Source of the DNA: Mycobacterium sp. E1214
GTDB taxonomy: Bacteria; Actinomycetota; Actinomycetes; Mycobacteriales; Mycobacteriaceae
NCBI RefSeq assembly: GCF_001666755.1
Contig: NZ_LZJC01000093.1
Location: forward strand, 41,696 to 105,695
Direction: 5' to 3'
DNA length: 64,000 bases
Positions 12,010 to 19,407 of this stretch are shown here, piece by piece. The position numbers and the translations under genes were made by a program. The notes below the pieces were generated by a model, which was not told the origin of the DNA, searched no databases, and saw only the letters and a program-made list of their open reading frames with translations. Positions within the stretch are counted from its first letter, which is position 1. Every line of letters begins with the position of its first letter.

Positions 12010-13042
12010 ACAGGCTCGCATTGAGCGCCTTGAGCGGCATCTGCAGGTCGTCGAGCAACTCCAGGTCGGCCTCGGCGGGGCGGCCGAGCGTGGTCAGGTA
12101 GTTCCCCACGATGACCGCGTTGATGCCGCCCAGGATGCCCTTCTTGGCGCCCAGGTCGCCGAGCGTGATCTCGCGGCCGCCGGCGAAGCGCAGCATGGTG
12201 CGCGGCAACGCCAGCCGGAACGCGGCGACCGACTTCAGCGCCTCGGACGCCGGCAGCACCTCCAGGTCGCCGAACGGCGTTCCGGGCCGCGGGTTGAGGA
12301 AGTTCAGCGGCACCTCGTCCGGGCCCAGTTCGGCCAGCTCCGCCGCGAACTCCGCGCGCTGCTCGAGCGTCTCGCCCATGCCGAGGATGCCGCCGCAGCA
12401 CACCTCCATGCCGGCGTCGCGGACCATCGACAGCGTGTCCCAGCGCTCCTCCCAGGTGTGGGTGGTGACGACGTTGGTGAAGAACGAGCGGGCGGTCTCC
12501 AGGTTGTGGTTGTAGCGGTGCACGCCCATCGCGGCGAGCTGCTCGACCTGCTCGGGCGTCAGCATGCCCAGCGAGCAGGCGATGTTGATCTCGACCTCGT
12601 TGCGGATCGCCTCGATGCCGGCCGCGACCTGGGCCAGCAGCCGCTCGTCGGGGCCGCGCACCGCGGCCACGATGCAGAACTCCGTCGCGCCGGACTTGGC
12701 GGTCTGCTTGGCCGCCTCGACCAGGCTGGGGATGTCGAGCCGCGCGCTGCGTACCGGCGAGGCGAACAGCCCCGACTGCGAGCAGAAGTGGCAGTCCTCG
12801 GGACACCCGCCGGTTTTGAGGCTGATGATGCCCTCGACCTCGACCTCGGGGCCGCACCAGCGCATCCGGACCTCGTGGGCGAGCGCCAGCAGGTCGTCGA
12901 GCCGCTCGTCGGGCAGCTGGAGCACCCGCAGGACCTGCTCGCGATGCAACCCCTCGCCACGCTCGAGCACCTGCTCCCTGGACACCGCCAGGATGTCTGC
13001 GTCGTGGGCGCCGGTCGTCGGTCGAGTTGCCGCTTGAGTCAC
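12008..13042 (-). CDS. bioB: Biotin synthase BioB
   Basis: A 344-residue radical SAM enzyme inserting sulfur into dethiobiotin. The radical SAM motif is C80-P-E-D-C84-H-F-C87; the second, sacrificial [2Fe-2S] cluster uses cysteines in the [18 protein letters not shown] and [11 protein letters not shown] segments. [12 protein letters not shown] and [11 protein letters not shown] are family hallmarks. The start is GTG 13042. Mycobacterial BioB depends on BsaP, encoded directly downstream. The gene stands apart from bioAFD (17550-20724), separated by the 13178-17040 plus-strand cluster. Its leader holds a 20-bp GC palindrome (13067-13086) and a candidate operator (13111-13126). Confidence 0.95.
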   Translation of the reverse strand: MTQAATRPTTGAHDADILAVSREQVLERGEGLHREQVLRVLQLPDERLDDLLALAHEVRMRWCGPEVEVEGIISLKTGGCPEDCHFCSQSGLFASPVRSARLDIPSLVEAAKQTAKSGATEFCIVAAVRGPDERLLAQVAAGIEAIRNEVEINIACSLGMLTPEQVEQLAAMGVHRYNHNLETARSFFTNVVTTHTWEERWDTLSMVRDAGMEVCCGGILGMGETLEQRAEFAAELAELGPDEVPLNFLNPRPGTPFGDLEVLPASEALKSVAAFRLALPRTMLRFAGGREITLGDLGAKKGILGGINAVIVGNYLTTLGRPAEADLELLDDLQMPLKALNASL

Positions 13043-13066
13043 CAGGTACTCCCCTGCATCTGTGTT

Positions 13067-13086
13067 GCGGCCGCGCGCGCGGCCGC
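13067..13086. promoter_or_regulatory. Perfect 20-bp GC palindrome in the bioB leader
   Basis: GCGGCCGCGC followed by GCGCGGCCGC, 25 bases upstream of the bioB GTG, is fully self-complementary. It lies between the probable promoter region and the start codon, so the mRNA could fold into a very stable hairpin just upstream of the ribosome site. Alternating GC (CGCGCGCG core) could also be Z-DNA prone. Confidence 0.6.
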
Positions 13087-13110
13087 CCCTGCCCCATCGT
13101 GGTGGCAGCC

Positions 13111-13126
13111 TGAATAAAAGTGTTCA
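13111..13126. promoter_or_regulatory. Candidate biotin-responsive operator upstream of bioB
   Basis: On the minus strand TGAAC-N6-ATTCA (13126-13111) is an inverted repeat with one mismatch, about 70-85 bases upstream of the bioB start, in an AT-richer patch (GAATAAAAGTGTTCAAAG on the plus strand) that is the likely promoter. Biotin genes of mycobacteria are controlled by the TetR-type repressor BioQ, whose sites contain TGAAC half-sites as I remember them. Assignment to BioQ is therefore tentative. Confidence 0.4.
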
Positions 13127-13177
13127 AAGTAGGGTAGCGGCCGCTGATCGTGGGGACTGCCGGGGTATGTCAGCACA

Positions 13178-13366
13178 ATGACTCCTGTGCACGTCCAGTA
13201 CGAAGCCCACCACATGTTGCTGCTGGCGATTCCGGCGTTCCTGCCGGCCGTCATCGTCGTCGGCGTGATCCTCTACGTCGCTCTCAAAGACCGTCGCGCC
13301 GGTGACGGCGACGAGGCGGCGGGCGGTCCCGAGCCCACCCGCTCGGTCGGCGACGAGAAAGGGTGA
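13178..13366 (+). CDS. Small single-pass membrane protein, unknown
   Basis: A 62-residue protein with one strong hydrophobic helix (LLLAIPAFLPAVIVVGVILYVAL, residues about 14-36) and a short charged C-terminal tail (KDRRAGDGDE...). There is no Shine-Dalgarno sequence; TATGTC at 13166-13171 just before the ATG could be the -10 of a leaderless transcript. It is divergent from bioB and stands 105 bases before the larger membrane protein gene, so it may be part of the same cluster. Similar short membrane peptides often accompany transporters or oxidases as extra subunits, but no family is recognised. Confidence 0.6.
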   Translation: MTPVHVQYEAHHMLLLAIPAFLPAVIVVGVILYVALKDRRAGDGDEAAGGPEPTRSVGDEKG

Positions 13367-13414
13367 TTGACGACACGCCCGGCGGGGCATTCCGCGATCA
13401 GCTACTGGATTCCT

Positions 13415-13434
13415 AACTTACTGAAGAGTAAGTT
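13415..13434. promoter_or_regulatory. Perfect inverted repeat overlapping the probable promoter of the 13.5-17 kb membrane cluster
   Basis: AACTTACT (13415-13422), GAAG, AGTAAGTT (13427-13434) is a perfect 8+4+8 palindrome, 37 bases before the ATG at 13472 and unusually AT-rich for this genome. TAACTT at 13414-13419 fits the mycobacterial -10 pattern TAnnnT and lies in the left arm, so a bound regulator would block the promoter. The layout resembles TetR- or MerR-class operators, yet no regulator gene is adjacent. Confidence 0.65.
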
Positions 13435-13471
13435 GCTGTTCACTGAACCGCGCGAGTTGGAGGGCACAACG

Positions 13472-15310
13472 ATGGAGTCGACGGGGTTGACGCTTCTCGC
13501 CGCACCACCGGCACGGGGCGCCGGACTGAACCAGGTGATCGGGCTTTCGATAGCCGCGTTCGTGATCACGCTGGCGTTGCTGTGGATCGGCCATGCGCAC
13601 CGCACGCACCGCATCCAGTGGCTGACCCGCCTTGCCGACAAGTTGGGCGAGAAGTTCCACCGGCCCAACTGGGTGGCGCTGCCGGTCCTGATCTTCACCA
13701 CGTCGATCATCTGCGCCCTGTTCGGGTTCATCTGGGACGTCAGCTGGCACATCGGCAACGGCCGGGATCCCGGACCGCTGGCAAACCCGGCGCACTACTT
13801 CATCATCATCGGGTTGTTCGGGGTGTTCCTGGGCGGCCTGACGTCGATCGTGCTGCCCTTCGACAAGCCCGGACCGGCGGCGGTGCGCATCACGCGCAAC
13901 TGGCACGCCCCCGTCGGCGGCGTGTTGATGGCCGGCTGCGGGCTCTACGCGATGATCGGGTTTCCGCTCGACGACATCTGGCACCGCATCTTCGGCCAGG
14001 ACGTGACGCTCTGGGGTCCCACGCATCTGATGATGATCGGTGGGGCCTGCTTCTCCCTGTTCGCGGTGCTCATGCTCGAACGGGAGGGCGAGGCGCACGA
14101 CGGCGACGAGGTGACCCACGGCGCGTTCATCACCTTTCTGCGCTACCTGTCCTTCGGCGGCCTGTTCATCGGCCTGTCCGTCTATCAGATCGAATTCGAC
14201 TTCGGCGTGCCCCAGTTCCGGCTGGTGTTCCAGCCGATGCTGATCGCCGCGGCCGCCGCCCTGGCGGCCGTCGCCGCCCGCGTCACCATGGGCCGCGGCG
14301 CCGCGATCATCGCGGCCATCTTCGCGATCGCGCTGCGCGGCGGCGTCGCGCTGCTGGTCGGCCCCATCCTCGGTGCCCCGATCAACTGGTTCCCGCTCTA
14401 CCTGGGCCCGGCCCTGGTCGTCGAGCTCGTGGCGCTCACCCCACTGTTCGCGCGGCCGGTGCTCTTCGGCGCCGTCTCGGGCCTGGCGGTCGGGACGGCG
14501 GGGCTGTGGCTGGAATCGCTGTGGATCGGGGCCGTCTACCACTACCCGTGGCCGACGAGCATGTGGGCCGAGGCCCTGGTGACGGCGGTGCCGGTAGCCG
14601 TGCTCACCGGCATGTGCGGCGCCATGTTCGGCATGGTGCTGACCGGGCAACGCCTTCCTGGCCGCCGGCTCGGCATCGCGGTGGTCACGCTGACGGTGCT
14701 GGTGATCGGCGGCGCGGTGGCCAACGGGCTGCACATCACCGTGCCGAGCCAGAACACCGCCACGGTCACGCTGACGGACCTGCCCAGCGCGCCCGACCAG
14801 CGGATGGTGTCGGCCGACGTCCAGCTCAATCCCGCGTTCGTCAGCGACAACCCGGATTGGCTGACCATCCTGTCCTGGCAGGGGCGCATGCAGAACCACC
14901 GCGGTTTGACGATCGACCGCCTCGCCAAGGTCGGGCCGGGGCACTACCGGTCGACCCAGCCCGTACCGGTGTGGGGCGAATGGAAGACGCTGCTGCGGGT
15001 GCAGGACGGCCGCACCATGACGGCGGTGCCCATCTGGGAGCCGGCCGACGACGCCATCCCGGCGCCCGAGGTGCCCGCGCTGGCGTCCAGCACCCGGCCG
15101 TTCGTCCTGGAGGTGACGATCCTGCAGCGCGAACGTGACCAGAGCGCGCCGGCTTGGCTGTTCACCGCCGGGGGCATCGTGGTGTTGATCTTCACGCTGA
15201 TGGTGATCTCCGCGTTGACCTGGGGCGCGGGTCGCCTCAACAACGCCGACGAAGCGCCCGAACCGGTGGAGGCCAAGCAGCCGATGCCCGGCACCCCCCA
15301 GGCGGCGTGA
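13472..15310 (+). CDS. Polytopic membrane protein with intramembrane His/Asp motifs, unknown
   Basis: From ATG 13472 (GGAGGG at 13459-13464, spacing 7) the protein has 612 residues; a longer frame reaching 13367 has no ATG and no ribosome site. About ten to eleven membrane helices occupy residues 20-450, followed by an extracytoplasmic region (about 455-570) and a last helix (about 575-595). The striking part is the first half: F-I-W-D89-V-S-W-H93, H108, W-H145, D167-D168-I-W-H171-R, G-Q-D177 and W-G-P-T-H185 lie in or next to helices, like metal or heme ligands. It heads a tight set with a His-rich lipoprotein (3 bases on) and another polytopic protein. No family recognised; a metal-handling or oxidase-assembly-like role is inference only. 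Confidence 0.75.
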   Translation: MESTGLTLLAAPPARGAGLNQVIGLSIAAFVITLALLWIGHAHRTHRIQWLTRLADKLGEKFHRPNWVALPVLIFTTSIICALFGFIWDVSWHIGNGRDPGPLANPAHYFIIIGLFGVFLGGLTSIVLPFDKPGPAAVRITRNWHAPVGGVLMAGCGLYAMIGFPLDDIWHRIFGQDVTLWGPTHLMMIGGACFSLFAVLMLEREGEAHDGDEVTHGAFITFLRYLSFGGLFIGLSVYQIEFDFGVPQFRLVFQPMLIAAAAALAAVAARVTMGRGAAIIAAIFAIALRGGVALLVGPILGAPINWFPLYLGPALVVELVALTPLFARPVLFGAVSGLAVGTAGLWLESLWIGAVYHYPWPTSMWAEALVTAVPVAVLTGMCGAMFGMVLTGQRLPGRRLGIAVVTLTVLVIGGAVANGLHITVPSQNTATVTLTDLPSAPDQRMVSADVQLNPAFVSDNPDWLTILSWQGRMQNHRGLTIDRLAKVGPGHYRSTQPVPVWGEWKTLLRVQDGRTMTAVPIWEPADDAIPAPEVPALASSTRPFVLEVTILQRERDQSAPAWLFTAGGIVVLIFTLMVISALTWGAGRLNNADEAPEPVEAKQPMPGTPQAA

Positions 15311-15313
15311 CCG

Positions 15314-15682
15314 ATGCGAGCTCGCAGCACCCTGGTCGCGGCGTGGGTGGTGGCGCTGGTGTGCGCCCTGGTCGCCTGCGGCGGTAAATCGTCACCCGGG
15401 CAGCCGGCCGCGGCCGGCCTGGACATCAACGTCACCATCGCCAACGGCCAGGTCACCCCCACCAACGCGACGCTGCAGGCCAAGGTGAACCAGCAGATCA
15501 CCCTGCACGTGACCAGCGACGCGACCGACGAGTTGCATGTGCACTCGACGCCCGACCACAAGTTCCCGGTGGCCGCGGCGCCCAACCAGAGCTTCCAGTT
15601 CTCGGTCGGCGTCCCGGGCAACGTCGAGGTCGAGCTGCACCACCTGAACCGCACCATCGCGACCATCCAAGTCCAACCGTGA
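15314..15682 (+). CDS. Lipoprotein with cupredoxin-like fold, His-rich
   Basis: A 122-residue exported lipoprotein: signal peptide MRARSTLVAAWVVALVCAL with lipobox L-V-A-C22, then a Ser/Pro/Gly linker and a single beta-rich domain from about residue 36. Strand pattern (INVTIANGQVTPTNATLQAKVNQ, ITLHVTSDATDELHVHS, SFQFSVGVPGNVEVELHH) is that of the cupredoxin-like domains seen in EfeO/PetE-type proteins. Mature-part histidines are H65, H75, H77, H82, H109 and H110; there is no Cys or Met after C22, so a classic blue-copper site is impossible and any metal site must be His-only. Starts 3 bases after the previous stop and overlaps the next start (GTGA). Confidence 0.75.
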   Translation: MRARSTLVAAWVVALVCALVACGGKSSPGQPAAAGLDINVTIANGQVTPTNATLQAKVNQQITLHVTSDATDELHVHSTPDHKFPVAAAPNQSFQFSVGVPGNVEVELHHLNRTIATIQVQP

Positions 15683-17040
15683 GCGGTGCCGGCGCGACCG
15701 TCCTGGTCGCGCACGGCCTCGGCGGCTCGGGTGACCTTCCGGTGCCCTACGCCTACGCGATGGTCGGCGCGGCGTGGGCGTTGACGTTCACCTTCGCCCT
15801 GGTGGCCTTCGCGTGGAAACGGCCAAGGTTCGATCCCGCGAAGCCGGGGCGGGAGCTGCCGGCGCTGACGCGGGTGGTCGACGCCCCGGCGACCCGCTGG
15901 ACCGCCGCCGGACTGGCGCTGCTGGTGGCCGGCTGGGCGGTGGCCGCCGGGGTGTGGGGCCCCGACTCGGAGGCCAACGCCCTGCTCGGCGTGTTCTACG
16001 TGCTGCTGTGGGTCGGGTTGGTGGCGCTGTCGCTGGTGGCGGGCCCGGTTTGGCGGGTGATCTCCCCGATTCGCACGGTGTATGTGCTGCTGCGCCGCGC
16101 CGTCGGCGAGCGGCTGGGCCGGCCGCGGCTCGGCTATCCCGAGGCCTGGGGTTACCGGCCGGCCGCGCTAGGTCTGTTCGCGTTCGTGTGGATGGAGTTG
16201 GCCAGCCCCAACTCGGCGTCGCTGCCCTGGGTCCGCGGCTGGCTGTTGGTCTACGCGCTGGCGATGTTGGTCGGGGCCTGGCTGTGCGGGCAGCGCTGGC
16301 TGGCGCGGGCCGACCCGTTCGGCGTCTACAGCGTCGCGGTGTCGCGGCTTTCGGCGTTTCGCCGCAACCGGGAGACCGGGATGATCGCCTTGGGCAATCC
16401 GCTCGACCACCTGCCGTCGCTGCCGGTCCGGCCCGGCGTCGTGGTGCTGCTGGCGGTGTTGCTGGGCTCCACCGCGTTCGACAGTTTCTCCTCCTCGCCG
16501 ACCTGGCGGGGCTTCGCCGACGGGGCCGGGCGGGGCCTGGGCATGCCGCCCGCCGTGGCGTCGTCGGTGCTGCGGACGGTCGGCCTGCTCGTGTTCGTCG
16601 CGGTCGTCGCCCTCACCTTCTCGGGCGCGGCCCGGGCGACCGGCGGCGTCGACCGCGCGCAGCGCCGCGCGCTGCCCGGGGAGATGGCGCATTCGCTGAT
16701 CCCGATCGTGGTGGGCTACATCTTCGCCCACTACCTGTCCTACCTGGTCGAGCGCGGTCAGCAGGCCGTGATCGCGCTCGCCGACCCGTTCGGCCGCGGC
16801 TGGAACGTGTTGGGGCTGGCGCACTCCCACGTGGCCTACGTGCTCTCGCTGCACCCGCCGGTGCTGGCCGCCGTCAAGGTGACCTGCGTGGTCACCGGGC
16901 ACATCGTGGCCGTGATCGCGGCGCACGACAAGGCGTTGCGGCTGCTCCCCAAGGGCCACCAGCTGACCGGGCAGCTCACCATGATGCTGGTCATGGTCGC
17001 CTACACCTTCACCGGCCTGTACCTGTTGTTCGGCGGCTAA
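15679..17040 (+). CDS. Polytopic membrane protein, third gene of the metal-like cluster, unknown
   Basis: A 453-residue protein with some ten to eleven hydrophobic helices and a GTG start overlapping the lipoprotein stop. The N-terminal half carries a loop AFAWKRPRFDPAKPGRELPALTRVVDAP, and the C-terminal half is rich in histidines near membrane segments: A-H-Y-L-S-Y-L-V-E, L-A-H-S-H-V-A-Y-V-L-S-L-H, V-T-G-H-I-V-A-V-I-A-A-H-D-K-A and P-K-G-H-Q. I have only a faint memory of similar-sized actinobacterial membrane proteins carrying the label fenitrothion hydrolase; I cannot confirm it and would not transfer that function. Co-translation with the cupredoxin-like lipoprotein suggests the two act together. 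Its stop overlaps the 2H phosphoesterase stop (CTAA). Confidence 0.75.
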   Translation: MSGAGATVLVAHGLGGSGDLPVPYAYAMVGAAWALTFTFALVAFAWKRPRFDPAKPGRELPALTRVVDAPATRWTAAGLALLVAGWAVAAGVWGPDSEANALLGVFYVLLWVGLVALSLVAGPVWRVISPIRTVYVLLRRAVGERLGRPRLGYPEAWGYRPAALGLFAFVWMELASPNSASLPWVRGWLLVYALAMLVGAWLCGQRWLARADPFGVYSVAVSRLSAFRRNRETGMIALGNPLDHLPSLPVRPGVVVLLAVLLGSTAFDSFSSSPTWRGFADGAGRGLGMPPAVASSVLRTVGLLVFVAVVALTFSGAARATGGVDRAQRRALPGEMAHSLIPIVVGYIFAHYLSYLVERGQQAVIALADPFGRGWNVLGLAHSHVAYVLSLHPPVLAAVKVTCVVTGHIVAVIAAHDKALRLLPKGHQLTGQLTMMLVMVAYTFTGLYLLFGG

Positions 17041-17549
17041 CCGATCAGATAGTCGACTTTCGCGTCGCCGTCCCACCGGCGCAGCGCGGCGAAGGTGCCC
17101 TCGAACGCCGGCGGGGTCCCCGCGACACCCGCCGCGGCGCTCAGCGTGGGACCGGCGACCCGACGCGCGAGCGTGACGTGCGGCGTCCACTGGTCCGGCA
17201 GGGTGTTGGGGGCCGGCGCGGATTCCAGGTGGGGGCCCGATAGACCGTGCGCCGCGACGTGCAGGGCGAGCAGGTCGGCGCTCGGCACGATCAGCCGGGC
17301 CAGGATGGCGTGCGAGCGCCCGAGCAGCACCGGCGCCCCGACGGTGCAGCGCAGCGGGAGTCGTCCGGTCAGCGGCCGCAGCGCGGCGTCCGCCGCCGCG
17401 CCGATGCGCTCGGCCACCACCAGCGTCACGTGCGGGCGGCCGGCCGGTGTCTGGCTGACGACGTCGGGCGCGTCGTCGAGCGCCTCCCACACGCCCCGGA
17501 TCGTCGCCTCGGTATCGGGGTCGAAGAGCAGCTCGATCGAGTGCACCAT
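17037..17549 (-). CDS. 2H phosphoesterase / 2'-5' RNA ligase-like protein (Rv1571-like)
   Basis: A 170-residue two-lobed protein with the pair of H-x-T motifs that define the 2H family: P-H40-V-T42-L and P-H124-V-T126-L. The family acts on 2'-5' or cyclic phosphodiester bonds in RNA or nucleotides; the in vivo substrate here is unknown. ATG 17549 follows the bioD stop without a gap (TGA-ATG), so it is the last gene of bioA-bioF-bioD. M. tuberculosis Rv1571, in the same position after bioD, has nearly the same length. A role in biotin synthesis is not implied by the fold. Confidence 0.85.
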   Translation of the reverse strand: MVHSIELLFDPDTEATIRGVWEALDDAPDVVSQTPAGRPHVTLVVAERIGAAADAALRPLTGRLPLRCTVGAPVLLGRSHAILARLIVPSADLLALHVAAHGLSGPHLESAPAPNTLPDQWTPHVTLARRVAGPTLSAAAGVAGTPPAFEGTFAALRRWDGDAKVDYLIG

Positions 17550-18230
17550 TCAGGCGACCAGGCTCGCGACCCAGGCGGGGTCGAAGGCGGCGGCGGCCAC
17601 CTCGGCGTCCGCGGCGGCGTCCAGCGAGCCGGCGCCCGCGGGCAGCGCGGCCCGCAACGCGGCCAGCCGGGCCAGCGCCGGGCGATTCGACGTCTCGGCG
17701 GGCCCGGGCGCCGCCGGCCAGCTTCCGATGACCAGCCCGGCGCACGCAACACCGCGCGCGGCAAGGGCCTCCAGCGTCAGCGCGGTGTGGTTGAGGGTGC
17801 CCAACCCGGGGCCGGCCACCACCACGGCGGCGGCGGCCAGCTCGGCGGCGAGGTCGCGCAGTGTGACGCCGGCGGCCGCGAGCTCGACCAGCAACCCGCC
17901 GGCACCCTCGACCAGCGTCAGCCGGCCCGGCCGGTCCAGCTCGCGGATCAGGCGCAGCAGCTGCTCGCCGGTGGGCAGCGCCGCCCCGGCGCGCTCGGCC
18001 GCGGCGGCCGGAGCGAGCGGCTGTGGGTAGCGGGCCAACCCGGCCAGCGCGGTCACCCCGGACAGGCGGGCCACCTCGGCGAGGTCGTCGTCGCCGTCGG
18101 CGGTGCCGGTCTGCACCGGCTTGCACACCGCCACGTCCAGCCCGGCCAGCCGGGCGTGACAGGCCAGCGCCGCGGTGGCGACCGTCTTACCCACCCCGGT
18201 GCCGGTGCCGGTGACGGCCACGACGGTCAA
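17550..18230 (-). CDS. bioD: ATP-dependent dethiobiotin synthetase BioD
   Basis: A 226-residue P-loop enzyme forming the ureido ring of dethiobiotin from DAPA, CO2 and ATP. Walker A is G-T-G-T-G-V-G-K-T at residues 8-16; [16 protein letters not shown] gives the substrate and Mg ligands, and [12 protein letters not shown] is the second conserved loop. The start is a TTG at 18230: only three codons separate it from the bioF stop, so no other start is available, and the N-terminus then aligns with M. tuberculosis BioD. Third gene of bioAFD, followed immediately by the 2H phosphoesterase. Confidence 0.95.
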   Translation of the reverse strand: MTVVAVTGTGTGVGKTVATAALACHARLAGLDVAVCKPVQTGTADGDDDLAEVARLSGVTALAGLARYPQPLAPAAAAERAGAALPTGEQLLRLIRELDRPGRLTLVEGAGGLLVELAAAGVTLRDLAAELAAAAVVVAGPGLGTLNHTALTLEALAARGVACAGLVIGSWPAAPGPAETSNRPALARLAALRAALPAGAGSLDAAADAEVAAAAFDPAWVASLVA

Positions 18231-18239
18231 CGGCGCGGC

Positions 18240-19403
18240 CTAACCGAGGCCGCCGAGCACGCCGGTCAGCACCCGGCGCGCGAGGTCGAGGTCGTCGGCG
18301 TCCAGCGAGGCGCGCGCGGTCAACCGCAACCGCGACGTCCCCGCGGGCACCGACGGCGGGCGGAAACACCCCACCTTCACCCCGGCCCGCAGGCAGGCGG
18401 CGGCCGCGGCCACCGCCAGGTCCGGGTCGCCGAGGACCACCGACACCACCGCGGACTGTGGGGCCTCCGACGCGGGGACACCGCAGATCTCGGCCAGCGT
18501 GCGCGCGTGGCTCAGCACCGCCTCGGCCCGCCAGGGCTCGGACCGCAGCACGGCCAGCGCGGCCCCCGCGGCGCCGACGGACGCCGGCGCCAGGCCGGTG
18601 TCGAAGATGAACGTCCGCGCCGCGTCGATCAGGTGGGCCCGCACGGGCGCGGGTCCCAGCACGGCCCCGCCCTGGCTGCCCAGCGCCTTGGACAGGGTGG
18701 TGGTCATGACGATGTCGGGCGCACCGGCCAGCCCGACCTCGTGCAGCAGGCCGCGGCCGCCGCCGCGCACGCCCAGGCCGTGGGCCTCGTCGACGAGCAG
18801 CAGCGCGCGGTGCCGGCGGCACACCTCGTGCAAGGCGAGCAGCGGGGCCAGGGCGCCGTCGGTGCTGAACACCGATTCGGTGATGACGACGGCGCGCTCT
18901 TCGGTGCGCGACCGCAGGGCGGCCTCGACGGCGTCGACGTCGCGGTGCGGGGTCACCACCACCCGCGCGCGGGACAGCCGGCAGGCGTCCACCAGCGACG
19001 CGTGCGCGTAGGCGTCCGACACCAGCAACGCGTCGCGGCCCGACAGGCCGACCACGGCGCCCAGGTTGGCCGCGTACCCCGACGAGAACAGCAGGCCGGC
19101 CTCCGCGCCGGCGAAGCCGGCGAGCTCGGCCTCGAATTGCTGGTGCAGCTCGGTGTCGCCGGTGACCAGCCGGGACCCGGTGGCGCCCGCACCCCACATG
19201 CGCAGAGCCGCGACCCCGCCCTCGATCACATCGGGATGTTGCGACAGGCCCAGGTAGTCGTTGGAGGCCAGGTCCAGCTCGGTGCCCACGGGCGGCCGCG
19301 GCCGCAGCGAGCGGCGCAGCCCGGCCTCGCGGCGCTGCAGCTCCACCGCCTCCAGCCACGCCAGCGGCGAGGCGTCGCTGGGTGCGTGCCGCCGGGCGTT
19401 CAT
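18240..19403 (-). CDS. bioF: 8-amino-7-oxononanoate synthase BioF
   Basis: A 387-residue PLP enzyme of the alpha-oxoamine synthase family that condenses pimeloyl-ACP/CoA with L-alanine to KAPA. Seen: DLASNDYLGLSQHP at the N-terminus, GAGATGSRLVTGDTELHQQFEAELA, the PLP-Asp in LLLVDEAHGLGVRG, and the Schiff-base Lys in MTTTLSKALGSQGGAVLG. The ATG at 19403 lies 4 bases after the bioA stop; the frame upstream of it is a bioA shadow. Mycobacteria carry a second bioF-like gene elsewhere; the operon identifies this as the biosynthetic one. Confidence 0.95.
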   Translation of the reverse strand: MNARRHAPSDASPLAWLEAVELQRREAGLRRSLRPRPPVGTELDLASNDYLGLSQHPDVIEGGVAALRMWGAGATGSRLVTGDTELHQQFEAELAGFAGAEAGLLFSSGYAANLGAVVGLSGRDALLVSDAYAHASLVDACRLSRARVVVTPHRDVDAVEAALRSRTEERAVVITESVFSTDGALAPLLALHEVCRRHRALLLVDEAHGLGVRGGGRGLLHEVGLAGAPDIVMTTTLSKALGSQGGAVLGPAPVRAHLIDAARTFIFDTGLAPASVGAAGAALAVLRSEPWRAEAVLSHARTLAEICGVPASEAPQSAVVSVVLGDPDLAVAAAAACLRAGVKVGCFRPPSVPAGTSRLRLTARASLDADDLDLARRVLTGVLGGLG

Positions 19404-19407
19404 GGAC

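Noticed and set aside
18228..18230. Possible frameshift or missing start in bioD
   Set aside because: The TTG directly after the bioF stop gives the normal N-terminus and length, so no defect is needed.
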